NCBI GenBank assembly: GCA_903916675.1
Contig: CAIWXQ010000042.1
Span: forward strand, 1-34,033
Reading direction: 5' to 3'
Origin: an uncultured bacterium
GTDB lineage: Bacteria; Verrucomicrobiota; Kiritimatiellia; RFP12; CAIWXQ01
DNA: 34,033 bases
Shown: positions 33,363 to 34,033 of the stretch, piece after piece
How the letters are laid out: every line of letters begins with the position of its first letter
How positions within the stretch are numbered: position 1 is the first letter of the stretch
Position numbers and translations under genes: made by a program
Notes under the pieces: model-generated
What the model saw: only the letters and a program-made list of their open reading frames with translations
What the model was told of the DNA's origin: nothing
Databases searched by the model: none

Positions 33363-33373
33363 GGCTGGCTCCA

Positions 33374-33408
33374 GTTAGGCTGGTAGATTGTAGGCTGTTA
33401 GGCTTCAG
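33374..33408 (+). repeat. Heptad tract upstream of rodZ
   Basis: Units of the GTTAGGC, TTGTAGG, CTGTTAG type. Its reverse complement resembles the tract after ftsK at 33643-33660, so the two form an inverted pair around MITE-like copy 3. Confidence 0.55.
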
Positions 33409-33474
33409 TCGTGAAATTCACTCTGCGACGCCTTCCGGTTCGATTGCGCATCTCAGTTGGCTTGCCTGCCAGCC

Positions 33475-33641
33475 TATTGAACTTTCGTAATAAAAGTGAC
33501 AATCGCATCGGGGTCGGCGTCGGTATCGGGGTCGGATATACAATCGATACCGATTCCGATAGCGATCCCGACCCCGAAAAACTTCCCACGGCTCTTGGAG
33601 AAACCCGTCTGCCTTGTCACTCTTTCTGTGAACAATCAATA
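33475..33641 (+). repeat. MITE-like palindromic hexad element, copy 3 (most complete)
   Basis: 167 bp with imperfect terminal inverted repeats of roughly 33 bp: TATTGAACTTTCGTAATAAA on the left, TATTGATTGTTCACAGAAAG as the reverse complement of the right; both continue to AGTGACAA. The core has left hexads GGGGTC, GGCGTC, GGTATC, GGGGTC and right hexads GATACC, GATTCC, GATAGC, GATCCC, GACCCC, giving a long stem. It lies between ftsK and rodZ. No clear target duplication is seen. Confidence 0.8.
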
Positions 33642-33653
33642 ATAGCCTTCAGC

Positions 33654-34033
33654 CTAATCAACCTTCGCATCGGGCGTGGACCCCGATGCGTCATTGTTCG
33701 GCATCTCGGCATCCAGATCAATGAGAATTTCGCGCGGATCGGCGCCGCGCGGCGGCCCGACCATGCCGCGCTCCTCGAGGATGTCCATCACGCGCGCCGC
33801 GCGGGTGTAGCCGATGCGCAGCCGCCGCTGCAGCGAGGAGGTGGAGGCGCGCCGCGTGTCGCGAATCACCTGGATCGACTGCTGGATCAGCTCCTCGTCG
33901 GCCGAGTCGTCGCCGTCAACGCCCGTCGCGCCGCCGGCCGCGCCGCCCTCGCCCTCGTCCTCGGCCGAACTTTCCTGCACCTTCTCCAGCTTGGTCGACA
34001 GCGCGATGTCGAAGGCCGGCCCAACCTGGTTCC
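33654..34033 (-). CDS. ftsK: FtsK/SpoIIIE DNA translocase, C-terminal part (runs off the window)
   Basis: The open frame continues through the right edge ([18 protein letters not shown]), so the 5' part lies outside. The visible portion carries the gamma domain, a winged helix that reads polar DNA sequences: [20 protein letters not shown], then [20 protein letters not shown] and [19 protein letters not shown]. An acidic Gly/Ala linker precedes it, and a 20-residue tail ends [14 protein letters not shown]. FtsK moves the terminus regions of the chromosomes apart at the division septum. The TAG stop is embedded in a TAGGCTG repeat unit that leads straight into MITE-like copy 3. Confidence 0.88.
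   Translation of the reverse strand, partial: NQVGPAFDIALSTKLEKVQESSAEDEGEGGAAGGATGVDGDDSADEELIQQSIQVIRDTRRASTSSLQRRLRIGYTRAARVMDILEERGMVGPPRGADPREILIDLDAEMPNNDASGSTPDAKVD

Overview
The window reads like a chromosome segment of a high-GC, Gram-negative-type bacterium. The outer-membrane porin, the LolA-like protein, the very large secreted Asn/Thr-rich protein with a lamin-tail-like domain, and the barrel-only NagA point to the PVC group (Verrucomicrobiota, perhaps Kiritimatiellota or relatives). This placement is inference from gene character only. There is no rRNA, tRNA, CRISPR array or prophage that I can see. Most genes are housekeeping genes; the unusual content lies between them.

Layout. 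1-3460 (minus strand): a possible gene start at the left edge, nagA, gcvH and a class I fumarase. 3460-5440: an IS256-type transposase without a normal C-terminus, then about 640 bp with no convincing gene. 5440-11080 (minus): an M20 dipeptidase, a small pyrimidine-dimer glycosylase-like protein and mfd. 11370-13140 (plus): a nitrilase-family amidase and a secreted SGNH hydrolase. 13240-17820 (minus): rpoN, then a tightly overlapping LolA-like/CNNM/CNNM operon. 17960-19750 (plus): a polyprenol-phosphate sugar transferase and a UbiA-type prenyl-phosphate transferase. 19770-21390 (minus): plsY-gpsA, overlapping by ATGA. 21650-23150 (minus): an alginate-export-type porin. 23670-25410 (plus): an unassigned 580-residue protein with a possible Cys-His active site. 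25500-30900 (minus): a 1799-residue exported protein. 31130-34033 (minus): ftsK (partial)-rodZ-rimO, a recognisable order.

How the genes work together: plsY and gpsA make the first steps of phospholipid synthesis. The ftsK/rodZ cluster serves division and shape, and rimO, last in that run, modifies ribosomal protein S12. mfd and the dimer glycosylase both act on UV-type DNA damage. The two polyprenyl-phosphate enzymes probably make lipid-linked sugar donors for the envelope. The two CNNM proteins plus a LolA-like protein form one translationally coupled unit.

The most notable signal is a set of short-period repeats (units of 6, 7 or about 9 bases). They fill many intergenic spaces, often as imperfect palindromes, and in several cases start at the stop codon of the upstream gene, sometimes supplying it. 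One pair has entered mfd in frame. A separate palindromic, MITE-like element built on hexads is present in three copies (7519, 23337, 33475).
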